Source: an uncultured Flavobacterium sp. (lineage in GTDB: Bacteria > Bacteroidota > Bacteroidia > Flavobacteriales > Flavobacteriaceae). Taken from it: a stretch of 64,000 nt of DNA. The notes under the pieces were generated by a model. It made no database searches and had not been told where the DNA came from. It was given only the letters and a program-made list of their open reading frames with translations. The position numbers were made by a program, and so were the translations under genes. Shown here piece after piece: positions 35,106-44,040 of the stretch (positions within the stretch are counted from its first letter, which is position 1; every line of letters starts with the position of its first letter). Location: assembly GCA_934636265.1 (NCBI GenBank), contig CAKUAD010000001.1, forward strand, positions 62,001 through 126,000, in the 5' to 3' direction.

Positions 35106-35852
35106 ATGAAAAGCGTATTTTCAAAAGCGTTCGAGTCGCGTCGTGAAGCTGTTTTACAGGCCATCGGGCAATTTGATTCCGGAGGTGAACTGCTGGTTCG
35201 CGGCAAACGCAACACGCTCAAGGTGTTTTCACTGGACGGACTAGACCTCAATGTCAAGGCGTTCAAGGTTCCGCATTTTATCAACGCTTTTATTTACCGA
35301 TGGATCCGGCCGTCAAAGGCGCGTCGTTCGTTTGAGTATGCGCAAAAACTCACCGCGCTTCAAATAGGCACGCCCGCTCCCATAGCGTATTTTGAAGAGG
35401 GCCGATGGCTGATGGGCCGCAGTTACTACGCATGCCGACACCTGAAAGCTGATTTTACCTTTCGCGCCTTGGTTGACAATCCGCAATTGCCCGACCGCGA
35501 AACCATTGCCCGCGAGTGGACGGCGTTTTTTTACGACATTCATGAAAAAGGCGTCGAATTTATCGACAACACCCCCGGAAACACACTCATTTGCACCCAG
35601 GATGGCAGGTATCGCTTTTTTTTGGTAGATTTAAACCGGATGAAGTTTCACCCGATGGATCGTAACATGCGCCTTATGAATCTGGCCAAGATTACCCGCG
35701 ATCCTGACCTGATAAAAATAATAGCGACGCATTACGCAAGTTTGTACGGCTGTGATCCTGCGGCGTTTGAGGCTGATTTGACCCATCTGGTCAACGGCTT
35801 TCAGCAGCGGTTGCAGCGGCGAAAAAACATCAAAAAAAAGTTGGGCAAGTAA
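35106..35852 (+). CDS. Lipopolysaccharide kinase-like protein (Kdo/WaaP family)
   Basis: A 248-residue protein with a small kinase fold: LLVRGKRNTLKVF and LNVKAFKVP (Lys of the ATP pocket), FFYDIHEKGVEFIDNTPGN (the HxD...N-like catalytic loop, with D and N kept five residues apart) and FFLVDLNRMKF (DFG-like metal site). The start is the ATG at 35106; an earlier in-frame ATG would overlap the divergent GT4 start. Relatives phosphorylate Kdo or heptose of the LPS inner core, which fits its place in the glycan island. The C terminus is strongly basic (RRKNIKKKLGK), suggesting contact with the membrane. Confidence 0.8.
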   Translation: MKSVFSKAFESRREAVLQAIGQFDSGGELLVRGKRNTLKVFSLDGLDLNVKAFKVPHFINAFIYRWIRPSKARRSFEYAQKLTALQIGTPAPIAYFEEGRWLMGRSYYACRHLKADFTFRALVDNPQLPDRETIAREWTAFFYDIHEKGVEFIDNTPGNTLICTQDGRYRFFLVDLNRMKFHPMDRNMRLMNLAKITRDPDLIKIIATHYASLYGCDPAAFEADLTHLVNGFQQRLQRRKNIKKKLGK

Positions 35853-35861
35853 CCCGTCATT

Positions 35862-36713
35862 ATGAGAGCATCAGTTATTTTCAGTACGTATAATTCTGAA
35901 GCCTGGCTTGAAAAGGTCCTGATTGGCTTTAGCGTACAATCGGTGACGGATTTTGAGATCATCATTGCCGACGACGGCTCGCGTCCGGCCACCCGTGAAC
36001 TCATCGACGCCATGCGGCCAAAAATTGCCATGCCGGTCTATCACATCTGGCAGGAGGACAACGGTTTTCAAAAGTCATTGATCCTCAACAAAGCCATTTT
36101 AGCCTCGAGTACTGATTATCTGATTTTTACCGATGGCGATTGCATTCCGCGGCGTGATTTTGTCGAAACACATTTAAAATTCCGTCAACAGGGGCATTTT
36201 TTGTCGGGCGGGTATTTTATGTTGCCGATGGAAACCTCGCTGGCCATCAACAACGATGACATCACCTCTCAGCGCTGTTTTGACGTTGGCTGGCTGATGG
36301 CGCACGGCCTTAAAAAGTCATCCAAAAACCTCAAGTTGACGGCAACGCCCTGGCAGGCGGGAATCCTCAACCGGTTTACGCCTACCAAAGCCTCGTGGAA
36401 CGGGCATAACGCATCGGGCTGGAAAAAAGACATTCTGGCCGTCAACGGATTCAATCAGGAAATGGGTTACGGCGGCGAGGATCGGGAACTTGGTGAAAGG
36501 CTTACCCACAATGGCGTCTTTGGCAAGCAGATCCGCTATTCAGCCATTTGCCTTCACCTGGAACACCAGCGCGCCTATGCCACGGCCAGCGGACAATCGC
36601 GCAACCTGGAAATTAGGAAATACAACCGAAAAAACCGCATCACATCGGCCGCAAACGGCATCAATACGCTGATAAACGGCGATGAAAGTGCAGACAACAA
36701 CCAAAGCGTATGA
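35862..36713 (+). CDS. Glycosyltransferase family 2, copy 1
   Basis: A 283-residue GT-A enzyme: SVIFSTYNSEAWLEKVLIGF, IIIADDGSRPATRELID, LIFTDGDCIPRRDFVE (DxD motif) and a C-terminal acceptor region NGFNQEMGYGGEDRELGERL as in galactosyltransferase-like GT2/GT7 proteins. It is clearly a paralogue of the next protein along its whole length. Its TGA overlaps the start of copy 2 (ATGA). It probably adds one sugar in the lipooligosaccharide outer core; donor and acceptor are unknown. Confidence 0.88.
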   Translation: MRASVIFSTYNSEAWLEKVLIGFSVQSVTDFEIIIADDGSRPATRELIDAMRPKIAMPVYHIWQEDNGFQKSLILNKAILASSTDYLIFTDGDCIPRRDFVETHLKFRQQGHFLSGGYFMLPMETSLAINNDDITSQRCFDVGWLMAHGLKKSSKNLKLTATPWQAGILNRFTPTKASWNGHNASGWKKDILAVNGFNQEMGYGGEDRELGERLTHNGVFGKQIRYSAICLHLEHQRAYATASGQSRNLEIRKYNRKNRITSAANGINTLINGDESADNNQSV

Positions 36714-37531
36714 AAATAACTGTCGTGATCAGTACCTACAATGCCGAGGATTGGCTTGAAAAAGTGCTGATCGGGTATAAAGTACAAACCTACAAAGATT
36801 TTGACATAATTATTGCCGATGACGGTTCGCGTCCGTCCACAAAGGAACTCATCGATCGCTACGCGGCCGACTATCCGGTGCCGATTCGCCATTTGTGGCA
36901 TGCCGACCAGGGGTACCGACGTCAGGAAATCCTTAATGTAGCCATTGTCGAAGCCGCCCATGAGTACATTTTGATGACTGATGGCGACTGTATTCCAAGG
37001 CGCGATTTTGTAGAAGTTCACGCACGCGAGGCGCAAAAAGGACGTTTCTTGTCGGGCGGATACTGCAAGCTGACGATGAAAACCAGCAAGGCCATCACCC
37101 CTGCGGATATCGAATCACAGCGATGTTTTAACGTGGGCTGGTTGCGCAGCATCGACAAACTGGGATTTTCGCAAACCCTAAAATTAGGAACCGGTGGCAT
37201 CCTGGCGTCGTTGCTGGATTTGATTACGCCCACGACGCCTTCCTTCAACAACTGCAACTCATCGGCGTTCAAAGATGACTTGATAGCCGTCAACGGATAT
37301 GACGAGCGGATGAAGTACGGCGGACCCGATCGGGAAATCGGCGAACGCCTGGAAAACCACGGCATCAAGGGAAAACAGATCCGGCACAAGGCCATCTGTT
37401 TGCACCTGGACCACGCCCGCGGATACAAAACCAAGGAATCACTGGCCGCCAATCTGGCCATCCGCAAAAAAGTTAAGGACGAAAACCTCAGCTGGACGCC
37501 GTTTGGCATCGTTAAAAAGGAAAAGGCATGA
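36710..37531 (+). CDS. Glycosyltransferase family 2, copy 2
   Basis: A 273-residue paralogue of the preceding enzyme: VVISTYNAEDWLEKVLIGY, IIIADDGSRPSTKELID, LMTDGDCIPRRDFVE (DxD motif) and NGYDERMKYGGPDREIGERL. Conserved blocks are shared in the same order and spacing, so the pair arose by tandem duplication and then diverged, especially in the middle acceptor region. It overlaps copy 1 and the epimerase gene downstream by four bases each (ATGA), pointing to one translationally coupled operon. Confidence 0.88.
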   Translation: MKITVVISTYNAEDWLEKVLIGYKVQTYKDFDIIIADDGSRPSTKELIDRYAADYPVPIRHLWHADQGYRRQEILNVAIVEAAHEYILMTDGDCIPRRDFVEVHAREAQKGRFLSGGYCKLTMKTSKAITPADIESQRCFNVGWLRSIDKLGFSQTLKLGTGGILASLLDLITPTTPSFNNCNSSAFKDDLIAVNGYDERMKYGGPDREIGERLENHGIKGKQIRHKAICLHLDHARGYKTKESLAANLAIRKKVKDENLSWTPFGIVKKEKA

Positions 37532-38472
37532 AAATTCTTGTAACGGGAGCCGCCGGGTTTATCGGGTCGCATCTTTGCGAAAGGCTGCGCGCCGACGGTC
37601 ATGAGGTAACCGGTCTGGACAACTTTAACGACTATTACGACGTGGCCCTTAAACGGCTCAATGCGGCCGATTTGTCCTCCAAGGGCATTGTCATCATCAA
37701 GCAAGACCTTAACTCAAAATTGTCGGGCGTATTTGAATCCGGATTTGATTACGTGTTCCATCTGGCGGCACAGCCTGGAATTTCGGCCGACACTTCCCTT
37801 GAAGAATACGTCACCAACAACATTTACGCCACCCAGAACTTGCTCGACGCCGTCGTGAAATACTGCCCCGGGCTTCGTTGTTTTGTCAATATTTCAACTT
37901 CATCGGTTTACGGGATCGAGGCGACGGTTGCTGAAGATGTTCCCGCCCAACCTGTTTCATTTTACGGTTCGACCAAGCTGGCCGCCGAACAACTCGTTCT
38001 GGGTATGCAGCGTTTGGGGAAACTCAAGGCTTGTTCCATCAGGCTTTATTCAGTCTACGGGCCGCGCGAACGTCCTGAAAAACTTTACACCAAGTTGATC
38101 GACAATCTGTTTACCGACCAGCCGTTTCCGCTTTTTGAAGGAAGCGCAAAGCACCAGCGCAGTTTTACATACGTTGGCGATATTGTAAACGGACTGGCTG
38201 CGATAATCGGTAGGGAAGAAGCGGTCAACGGGCAAATCATCAACCTGGGGACAAACGAAGTCCATACCACCCAGCAAGGGATTGACGCCGTGCAGGAAAT
38301 CATAGGCAAAAAACTCATCATCGACCACAGGCCGCCGCGTCCGGGCGATCAGCTTAAAACATCTGCCGTAATTGACAAAGCGCGCCAATTGCTCGACTAT
38401 CAGCCCAAAACCACCTTGGTCGACGGACTCCGTCAACAGGTGCGTTGGTACGAGGAAAAATTCAGGAAATAA
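37528..38472 (+). CDS. NAD-dependent nucleotide-sugar epimerase/dehydratase (UDP-glucuronate 4-epimerase-like)
   Basis: A 314-residue extended short-chain dehydrogenase: dinucleotide motif VTGAAGFIGSHLCERL, DNFNDYYDVALKRLN (the segment typical of UDP-glucuronate/UDP-galactose 4-epimerases), VFHLAAQPG, the catalytic Ser/Thr in ISTSSVYG and YGSTKLAAEQ with the YxxxK pair. SVYGPRERP and HQRSFTYVGDIVNG are also family motifs. It would supply a UDP-sugar for the two GT2 enzymes upstream, with which it overlaps by ATGA. The exact substrate is uncertain. Its 3' end overlaps the convergent GT9 gene by 11 bases. Confidence 0.88.
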   Translation: MKILVTGAAGFIGSHLCERLRADGHEVTGLDNFNDYYDVALKRLNAADLSSKGIVIIKQDLNSKLSGVFESGFDYVFHLAAQPGISADTSLEEYVTNNIYATQNLLDAVVKYCPGLRCFVNISTSSVYGIEATVAEDVPAQPVSFYGSTKLAAEQLVLGMQRLGKLKACSIRLYSVYGPRERPEKLYTKLIDNLFTDQPFPLFEGSAKHQRSFTYVGDIVNGLAAIIGREEAVNGQIINLGTNEVHTTQQGIDAVQEIIGKKLIIDHRPPRPGDQLKTSAVIDKARQLLDYQPKTTLVDGLRQQVRWYEEKFRK

Positions 38473-39505
38473 TCCGGTTTACGAACGTCTGTAATTTGTC
38501 GCGGAACAGACTTGGATTAAGCCGTTGGTATAATTCCATGGCCTGCTGTCGCAACTTTTTTGGATGACCTTGATACCAGTGCGGCTCGTAATCCATCAGG
38601 TGGACGGCCACATGTGATTGGTCATTGCCCATAATGTTCCAAGACGCCGTGGCTATCCAAGGCGAATACACCGTAAAAGTTGGGATTCCCAGTGCTTTGG
38701 CCATGTTGACCGCGCCGCCTTCATTGCCTATCAGGGCATCACAGTGCGACAGGACCGCCAAAAACGGCCGCAATCCTTTCATGTAAAAATCCAGTACTAT
38801 GCTGCGCTGTGTTTCCGGCTTACACAGATCATAAATTTTTTGGGCGTCTGCGGCCTGCGAGGGAATAAAGTTAAAAAGCAGTGTCACCTTTCCCTGCTGC
38901 GCCACATCGTCCAGCATTTGTGCCATGTGCTGCGGCGGCAGGCTTTTGTTTGGAGCACTTCCCAATACGCTGACCATGATAACGGGTTTTTTGGGAAGCA
39001 CCTGCATTTGCTCTTTGGCTTGTTGACGTTCGGCAGGCGAGAGATAGATTTCAGGGAATTCGACTGCTACAAACTTCCCGGTTAGCGCCTCGGCCAGTTG
39101 GAGCCGATGATGCAGGGCCGATCCATGAACGTCAGCCTTGGGTTTGACGGTCTTGGTGTAAAAGAACTGCGTATACCATTTGTAAAATCCAATCCTGATT
39201 TTGGCGCCGGAGAAATACATGGGCAAAATGCTTTCCCACTTTCCGTATGCGTCAACCACGGCGTCGTATTGTTCGCCCGCCAGCGATTTCCCAAACCTTG
39301 CAAGATTTAAAAATCCCTTGATGGCCGGATCAAACAGCACGATTTTGTCAATGTCCGGATGGCCCTCGACCACCGCGGCCGTGTTAGGATAAACCATGTA
39401 GTGGACGGTGCAATCCGGCCAGGTGGTTTTGATCGCCTGGCAGATGACGGTACTCATCAGCACATCGCCGATCATTTTTTGCTGAATCACCAGAATCTTT
39501 TTCAA
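38462..39505 (-). CDS. Glycosyltransferase family 9 (heptosyltransferase-like)
   Basis: A 347-residue GT-B enzyme: KKILVIQQKMIGDVLMSTVIC at the N terminus (the R/Q-x-GD motif of heptosyltransferases), PNKSLPPQHMAQML in the linker and CDALIGNEGGAVNMAKALGIPTFTVYSP in the C-terminal nucleotide-binding half. Enzymes of this family extend the LPS inner core with heptose or related sugars. The start codon appears to be TTG at 39505. It closes the glycan island on the minus strand and overlaps the end of the epimerase gene by 11 bases. Confidence 0.88.
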   Translation of the reverse strand: MKKILVIQQKMIGDVLMSTVICQAIKTTWPDCTVHYMVYPNTAAVVEGHPDIDKIVLFDPAIKGFLNLARFGKSLAGEQYDAVVDAYGKWESILPMYFSGAKIRIGFYKWYTQFFYTKTVKPKADVHGSALHHRLQLAEALTGKFVAVEFPEIYLSPAERQQAKEQMQVLPKKPVIMVSVLGSAPNKSLPPQHMAQMLDDVAQQGKVTLLFNFIPSQAADAQKIYDLCKPETQRSIVLDFYMKGLRPFLAVLSHCDALIGNEGGAVNMAKALGIPTFTVYSPWIATASWNIMGNDQSHVAVHLMDYEPHWYQGHPKKLRQQAMELYQRLNPSLFRDKLQTFVNRIIS

Positions 39506-39581
39506 TGACGATTGATGGTTTACAGGGGTTATCTGTGATTTGACAATGGGAAATCGTCAGGTATCAACCTTGAATAATCAA

Positions 39582-40397
39582 TTAAACCGCCACATCGTAT
39601 TCCCGCAGCGCCTCATTCAATGAAGTCTTAAGATCGGTGGACGGCTTGCGTTTCCCGATGATAAGCGCACAGGGAACCTGATATTCGCCGGCTTCAAACT
39701 TTTTGGTGTAGCTTCCCGGAATCACTACCGATCGCGCAGGAACATATCCCTTCATCTCGACGGGTTCGGGGCCGGTAACATCGATGATTTTAGTCGAGGC
39801 CGTAAGGCATACATTGGCACCCAGCACGGCTTCAGTCTCCACACGGACGCCCTCGACCACAATGCAACGCGATCCTATAAACGCACCATCCTCGATGATA
39901 ACGGGCGCGGCCTGCAAAGGTTCGAGTACGCCGCCAATCCCGACGCCGCCGCTAAGGTGAACGTTTTTGCCGATTTGTGCGCAACTGCCCACTGTGGCCC
40001 AGGTATCCACCATGGTTCCCTCATCTACAAAAGCTCCTATGTTTACATAGCTTGGCATCATGATGACGCCTTTTGAAATGTAGGCGCCGTGTCGGGCGAT
40101 GGCATGCGGAACAACGCGGATGCCTTTTTGTGCATAACCGCGCTTGAGCGGAATTTTATCGTGGTATTCAAAGATGCCTACTTCCAGCGTTTCCATTTTT
40201 TGGATTGGAAAGTAGAGCACCACCGCTTTCTTGATCCATTCATTTACAATCCAACCGTCAGGAGATGGGTCGGCAACGCGGAGGATGCCTTCGTCCAATA
40301 AGTCGATGACTTTCCTGATGGCCTGTTGGGTTTTATCTTCCTGAAGCAGGGCGCGGTTATCCCAAGCTTCTTCAATTACGGGACGCAAATGGTTCAT
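39582..40397 (-). CDS. dapD: 2,3,4,5-tetrahydropyridine-2,6-dicarboxylate N-succinyltransferase
   Basis: A 271-residue acyltransferase of the lysine/diaminopimelate pathway, made from the ATG at 40397 (a TTG three codons upstream is less likely). The N-terminal helical domain (MNHLRPVIEEAWDNRALL) is followed by a left-handed beta-helix with hexapeptide repeats: VMMPSYVNIGAFVDEGTMVDTWATVGSCAQIGKNVHLSGGVGIGGVLEP-like sequence spans residues about 110-160, then DGAFIGSRCIVVEGVRV. Trimers use succinyl-CoA. Diaminopimelate is needed for peptidoglycan. The length is normal, and the gene stands alone on the minus strand. Confidence 0.95.
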   Translation of the reverse strand: MNHLRPVIEEAWDNRALLQEDKTQQAIRKVIDLLDEGILRVADPSPDGWIVNEWIKKAVVLYFPIQKMETLEVGIFEYHDKIPLKRGYAQKGIRVVPHAIARHGAYISKGVIMMPSYVNIGAFVDEGTMVDTWATVGSCAQIGKNVHLSGGVGIGGVLEPLQAAPVIIEDGAFIGSRCIVVEGVRVETEAVLGANVCLTASTKIIDVTGPEPVEMKGYVPARSVVIPGSYTKKFEAGEYQVPCALIIGKRKPSTDLKTSLNEALREYDVAV

Positions 40398-40486
40398 GGT
40401 TTTCAATTTTGCGTAAAATTAGCCATTTGTTTGGTAACGCACCGCCTTAAAAAAACCTTTTTACTACCTTTATCCAAAGATCAATT

Positions 40487-41287
40487 ATGAAACTTCTCCT
40501 GTTATTTGCAAGCGGACTTTTGGCTTTGCAGTGTCAAAAAAGGCCTGCTGATGCCCAACCTACCTTCCCGCTACAAACCGATACCACCACGGTTTCGGAC
40601 GGAAGCAATTCCCGCAACTCACTGGATTATCTGGGCCGTTACCAAGGCGTGCTTCCCTGCGCCGATTGCCCGGGAATCAAGACGACGCTGGACTTGACCG
40701 AAGAGTTCAACTACGTGATGACCCGCGTTTATGAGGGACGGGATCCCAAGCCCTTTGTTGAGACCGGGACTTTCCGGTGGGATGAGGCGGGCGGCTCGAT
40801 CATCCTGACCGGTAACGGCGACGCTTTGATATTCAAGGTAGGCGAGAACAGGCTGATCCAACTCGACCGGGATGGGAAAACCATCACTGGTGCGCTGGCC
40901 GGCCACTACGTTTTGGAGAAACTCACCGAGAGCCAGGCCGTACAGTCTACAGTTGGTCCTCAAGAGATAACGGGGGTGTGGAAGATAGTGGAAATCGATG
41001 GAAAATCGGTAAAAAAGACCGGCAATAAAGACAACACCATCGAGTTTCGCGACCGCCGTTTTAGTGCTTACGCGGGCTGCAATACCATGAACGGGCAATA
41101 TCAACAGGACGGGAACAAACTGAAATTCTCCAAGTCGATGTCGACCATGATGGCCTGTCCGGACATGTCGGCCGAGGATTTGCTGAAAGTAATTCTGGAA
41201 CGCGTCGATGATTTTGTACGCAATGACCAGACGCTGATGTTGCGGGCATCGGGCGAGGTGGTGGTTAAACTTGAGGCCAAACCCTGA
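40487..41287 (+). CDS. Lipoprotein with NlpE N-terminal and META domains
   Basis: A 266-residue protein with a lipoprotein-like signal (MKLLLLFASGLLALQC, lipidated Cys at residue 16). Residues about 45-145 match the NlpE N-terminal lipocalin-like domain, with the CADC pair in YQGVLPCADCPGIKTTLDL. Residues about 160-266 form a META/HslJ domain: GVWKIVEIDGKSV, FSAYAGCNTMNGQYQ and FSKSMSTMMACPDMS. Both domains are linked to envelope or metal stress in other bacteria, but the role here is unknown. The ruvX ATG overlaps its stop codon (TGATG). Confidence 0.85.
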   Translation: MKLLLLFASGLLALQCQKRPADAQPTFPLQTDTTTVSDGSNSRNSLDYLGRYQGVLPCADCPGIKTTLDLTEEFNYVMTRVYEGRDPKPFVETGTFRWDEAGGSIILTGNGDALIFKVGENRLIQLDRDGKTITGALAGHYVLEKLTESQAVQSTVGPQEITGVWKIVEIDGKSVKKTGNKDNTIEFRDRRFSAYAGCNTMNGQYQQDGNKLKFSKSMSTMMACPDMSAEDLLKVILERVDDFVRNDQTLMLRASGEVVVKLEAKP

Positions 41288-41703
41288 TGGCCAGGATTGT
41301 CGCTATCGATTACGGCGTCAAGCGAACGGGAATTGCCGTAACCGACGACCTTCAGATCATCGCTTCAGGCCTGACAACCGTTGACACCAAGGAACTTTTA
41401 CCTTTTTTAAAGCGATATCTGGCTGAGAATGACGTCGCCGGGGTGATTATGGGTATGCCGCGCCAGATGGACAACACACCCTCGCAAAGTGCGCCCATGG
41501 TCGAGGCGTTTGCCCGGCGGTTCGAACAGGAGTTTCCCGGTGTCAAGCTAACGCTGGTCGATGAGCGGTTTACGTCAAAAATGGCATTGCAATCCATGAT
41601 TGACAGCGGACTCAAAAAGAAAAAGCGGCAGGACAAAGCGCTAATTGACGAAATTGCGGCCACCATCATGCTGCGTGATTTTCTTTCCCGAAAAATGTTT
41701 TAG
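41287..41703 (+). CDS. ruvX: Holliday junction resolvase RuvX/YqgF (pre-16S rRNA nuclease)
   Basis: A 138-residue RNase H-like nuclease: ARIVAIDYGVKRTGIAVTDD at the N terminus (first catalytic Asp), GMPRQMDNTPSQSAP in the middle, VKLTLVDERFTSKMA and DKALIDEIAATIML with the later acidic residues. YqgF proteins help process 16S rRNA precursors and have been linked to Holliday junctions. Length and motifs are normal. It overlaps the preceding lipoprotein gene by one base, and its stop codon overlaps that of the convergent FUSC-family gene. Confidence 0.93.
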   Translation: MARIVAIDYGVKRTGIAVTDDLQIIASGLTTVDTKELLPFLKRYLAENDVAGVIMGMPRQMDNTPSQSAPMVEAFARRFEQEFPGVKLTLVDERFTSKMALQSMIDSGLKKKKRQDKALIDEIAATIMLRDFLSRKMF

Positions 41704-43901
41704 GATGACTTTACCCGCGGGGCTACTTTCCGGATGCTTTCGGTGATGTTGGTCAGCCAGATAAGCTGCTCGATAACGAGTTGGGCTTCTTCCATTTTTA
41801 ATCGGAATTCTTTTTCGTCGATGCGGCGGCTGTTGCGCAACTCGGCTTCGCGGATGTTTTTAAGCTGGGTGAACCTCAGGTGAAGTTCATCTTCTTCACG
41901 CGCCACAACCGGCTCACCTTTTAAAAGCGATGCCGCCTCTGTCAGGTTGGCAATGGCAGTGTCGACAATGTAATTGAACGCCGCCGACGCCTTGGTGGTC
42001 TGGTGGTGCTGTATGTACGTCCCAAGAGAGGCCAGTGAGGACTGAAGCGAGTGGTTGAGCACGGCCAGTTCATAGAGTTCCGGAAGTTGTTTTTGCTTGG
42101 ATTTGGGTTCCTGAACCATCCGCTGAAACGAGGCCATCAGGTTGCCCGTCTCGACAAAGGCTTCCTTTCGTGCCAACCTGTAGGAAACCGGTGCCTGTCC
42201 TTTATTGTTGTACAGTTCCGAAATTTGCCGCAGATAATCGCGGTTGGCCGCAATGGCCTTTTCCAGATAGACCGGAACCTGCATAAACTCCCAACTTGGC
42301 CACAAAAAATAATTGGCAATAAACGCCAGTGACGCACCGGCCACCGTATCCATGATGCGGTATTGCACCACGTCCTGGATATCGGGGGTGATCATGCCGT
42401 AGATAAAAACCACATACATGGTGACAAAAGTGGCACCTACCGTATAATTGATGTTGGAGTAGGTAAGGCCCAGCACCATGCAAACCATCACCAGAACACT
42501 GATGACCAACGGCGGCACGGGCAGCATCAAAATTCCAAAGGCTATAAATCCACCCAGAAGCGTACCCAGAATGCGTTTGTATGATCGTTCCTTGGTAAGG
42601 CCGTATCCCGGACGCATGATTACTACAATGGTGAGCAAAATCCAGTAAGCGTTCTGGAACGGCAATAAAATACCAATGAGGTAGCCGGCCAGCATGGTCA
42701 GGGTAAGACGCAGCGAATGCCTGAAAATAGATGATTTGAAGCTAAGGTTTTCCTTGAGTACGCTAAGCGGATAGTATTCCGGTTTGATAAATTTTTCGAG
42801 GTCTTTATCCAATCCCTTGATGTCGTGTTTAAAAACCGCCAAAGTATAGGCGCGCTCCACAATGTTGATGCGTTCCACCTGTTTTTCAGCATAGTGGAGC
42901 ATATTGGTCAGCATCAAAAGCGATTCGGTTGCGTTGCCGCCGGACTGTGCTTCATACGCCCGGATTTTTTGCTCCAGCTCCTGCAAATCCTGAAATAGGT
43001 TGTGTGCCGATTTATACGGGACGCGCCTTTCAGCAGCCTTGGCCAATCGCTTTAAGGTAGCCGCCAGGTTGTACGCCAGTTTTTGGTAAGTTTCCAGAAC
43101 ATCGTTATGTCCGGAAAACGTCTGATGCATTTTGGCGTGGTCAAACGAGGTCGAAAGTCCCAGTTCCAGAACTTCGACCAGCGTGACAAACACAATCATC
43201 ATCTTGCGGTTCTGGTTGGACAAGCCTGAATGCATACGCGTCAGGATAAGCGTTTCGCGTAGGTTTTCGTGAATGGCGGTAAGCTCAACCTGTACTTTGA
43301 GTTGCTTTTCGATAATCTTGGCGCGGTTGGCATCGATGGTCCACAAATCGCCCCGCAGCCTCAAGTATTTTGCCGTGAGCTTCATGGCCTGCGCCAGTTC
43401 GAGTTCGGCGTAGCGGTTGGGACTGATGTAGTAGAATGTCAACGATACGGCCATGTAGAACAATCCGCCAGCGGCCATCAACCCAATGTGTTGCCAGAGT
43501 GCCGCTCCCTGATAGACGTTGCCAAAAATCAGCGAAACCGACAGCAGTCCTGAAAAGGAAACCAGCGTCGCCCGATGGCCATAGACGGATATCATCGACA
43601 GCAAAAAAAGCAACCCTACAAAAAGCGGGAAAAACAACCATTGGTAAGGAAAGGCCAGGCTGATGACAAGCGCGCAACCGCAAACGATGCCGATGGCGGC
43701 CAGTAAACCGTTAACCTTGTGGCGCAAGTTGCTGGAAATGTCGCTCGGAAAAATCAGGAATGCACCCAGCGCAATAGCAAAGCCAACCTCGAATTTGTCG
43801 AGCATGGAAAACACAATTACGGGAATGGCGGCGGCCACCGTGACCTTTACCGAGTTGGTAAAGTTCATGCTGTCGGTCACTTCGCGAAAATTTCCTATCA
43901 T
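41700..43901 (-). CDS. FUSC/YccS-family inner membrane protein
   Basis: A 733-residue protein with two membrane-helix bundles (about residues 15-150 and 390-520), each with five or six transmembrane segments (for example LLAAIGIVCGCALVISLAF and AYWILLTIVVIMRPGYGLT), and large cytoplasmic regions between them and at the C terminus. The RPGYGLTKERSYKRILGTLLGG segment is the FUSC signature. Relatives (YccS, AaeB) are putative exporters of aromatic acids or similar compounds; the substrate here is unknown. The gene stands alone and shares stop-codon bases with ruvX. Confidence 0.87.
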   Translation of the reverse strand: MIGNFREVTDSMNFTNSVKVTVAAAIPVIVFSMLDKFEVGFAIALGAFLIFPSDISSNLRHKVNGLLAAIGIVCGCALVISLAFPYQWLFFPLFVGLLFLLSMISVYGHRATLVSFSGLLSVSLIFGNVYQGAALWQHIGLMAAGGLFYMAVSLTFYYISPNRYAELELAQAMKLTAKYLRLRGDLWTIDANRAKIIEKQLKVQVELTAIHENLRETLILTRMHSGLSNQNRKMMIVFVTLVEVLELGLSTSFDHAKMHQTFSGHNDVLETYQKLAYNLAATLKRLAKAAERRVPYKSAHNLFQDLQELEQKIRAYEAQSGGNATESLLMLTNMLHYAEKQVERINIVERAYTLAVFKHDIKGLDKDLEKFIKPEYYPLSVLKENLSFKSSIFRHSLRLTLTMLAGYLIGILLPFQNAYWILLTIVVIMRPGYGLTKERSYKRILGTLLGGFIAFGILMLPVPPLVISVLVMVCMVLGLTYSNINYTVGATFVTMYVVFIYGMITPDIQDVVQYRIMDTVAGASLAFIANYFLWPSWEFMQVPVYLEKAIAANRDYLRQISELYNNKGQAPVSYRLARKEAFVETGNLMASFQRMVQEPKSKQKQLPELYELAVLNHSLQSSLASLGTYIQHHQTTKASAAFNYIVDTAIANLTEAASLLKGEPVVAREEDELHLRFTQLKNIREAELRNSRRIDEKEFRLKMEEAQLVIEQLIWLTNITESIRKVAPRVKSS

Positions 43902-43998
43902 GCCGCAAAGTTAGCCAATGTATTGCGAGCGGTTTTACCTTAAGATTAATTTAGCAGCCCATGGATGAGGTTAGGGCTGCGGATTGCCCAATTTTGTG

Positions 43999-44006
43999 TA
44001 TTTTTG
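43999..44006 (+). promoter_or_regulatory. Candidate -7 box for def
   Basis: TATTTTTG at 43999-44006 matches TAnnTTTG and lies 34 bases before the ATG at 44041. It also makes the upstream in-frame ATG at 43984 unlikely as the true start. No well-spaced TTG is obvious. Confidence 0.45.
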
Positions 44007-44040
44007 CCGACGCTTCAGGCCTTTTTTGAAGTTTATTCAG

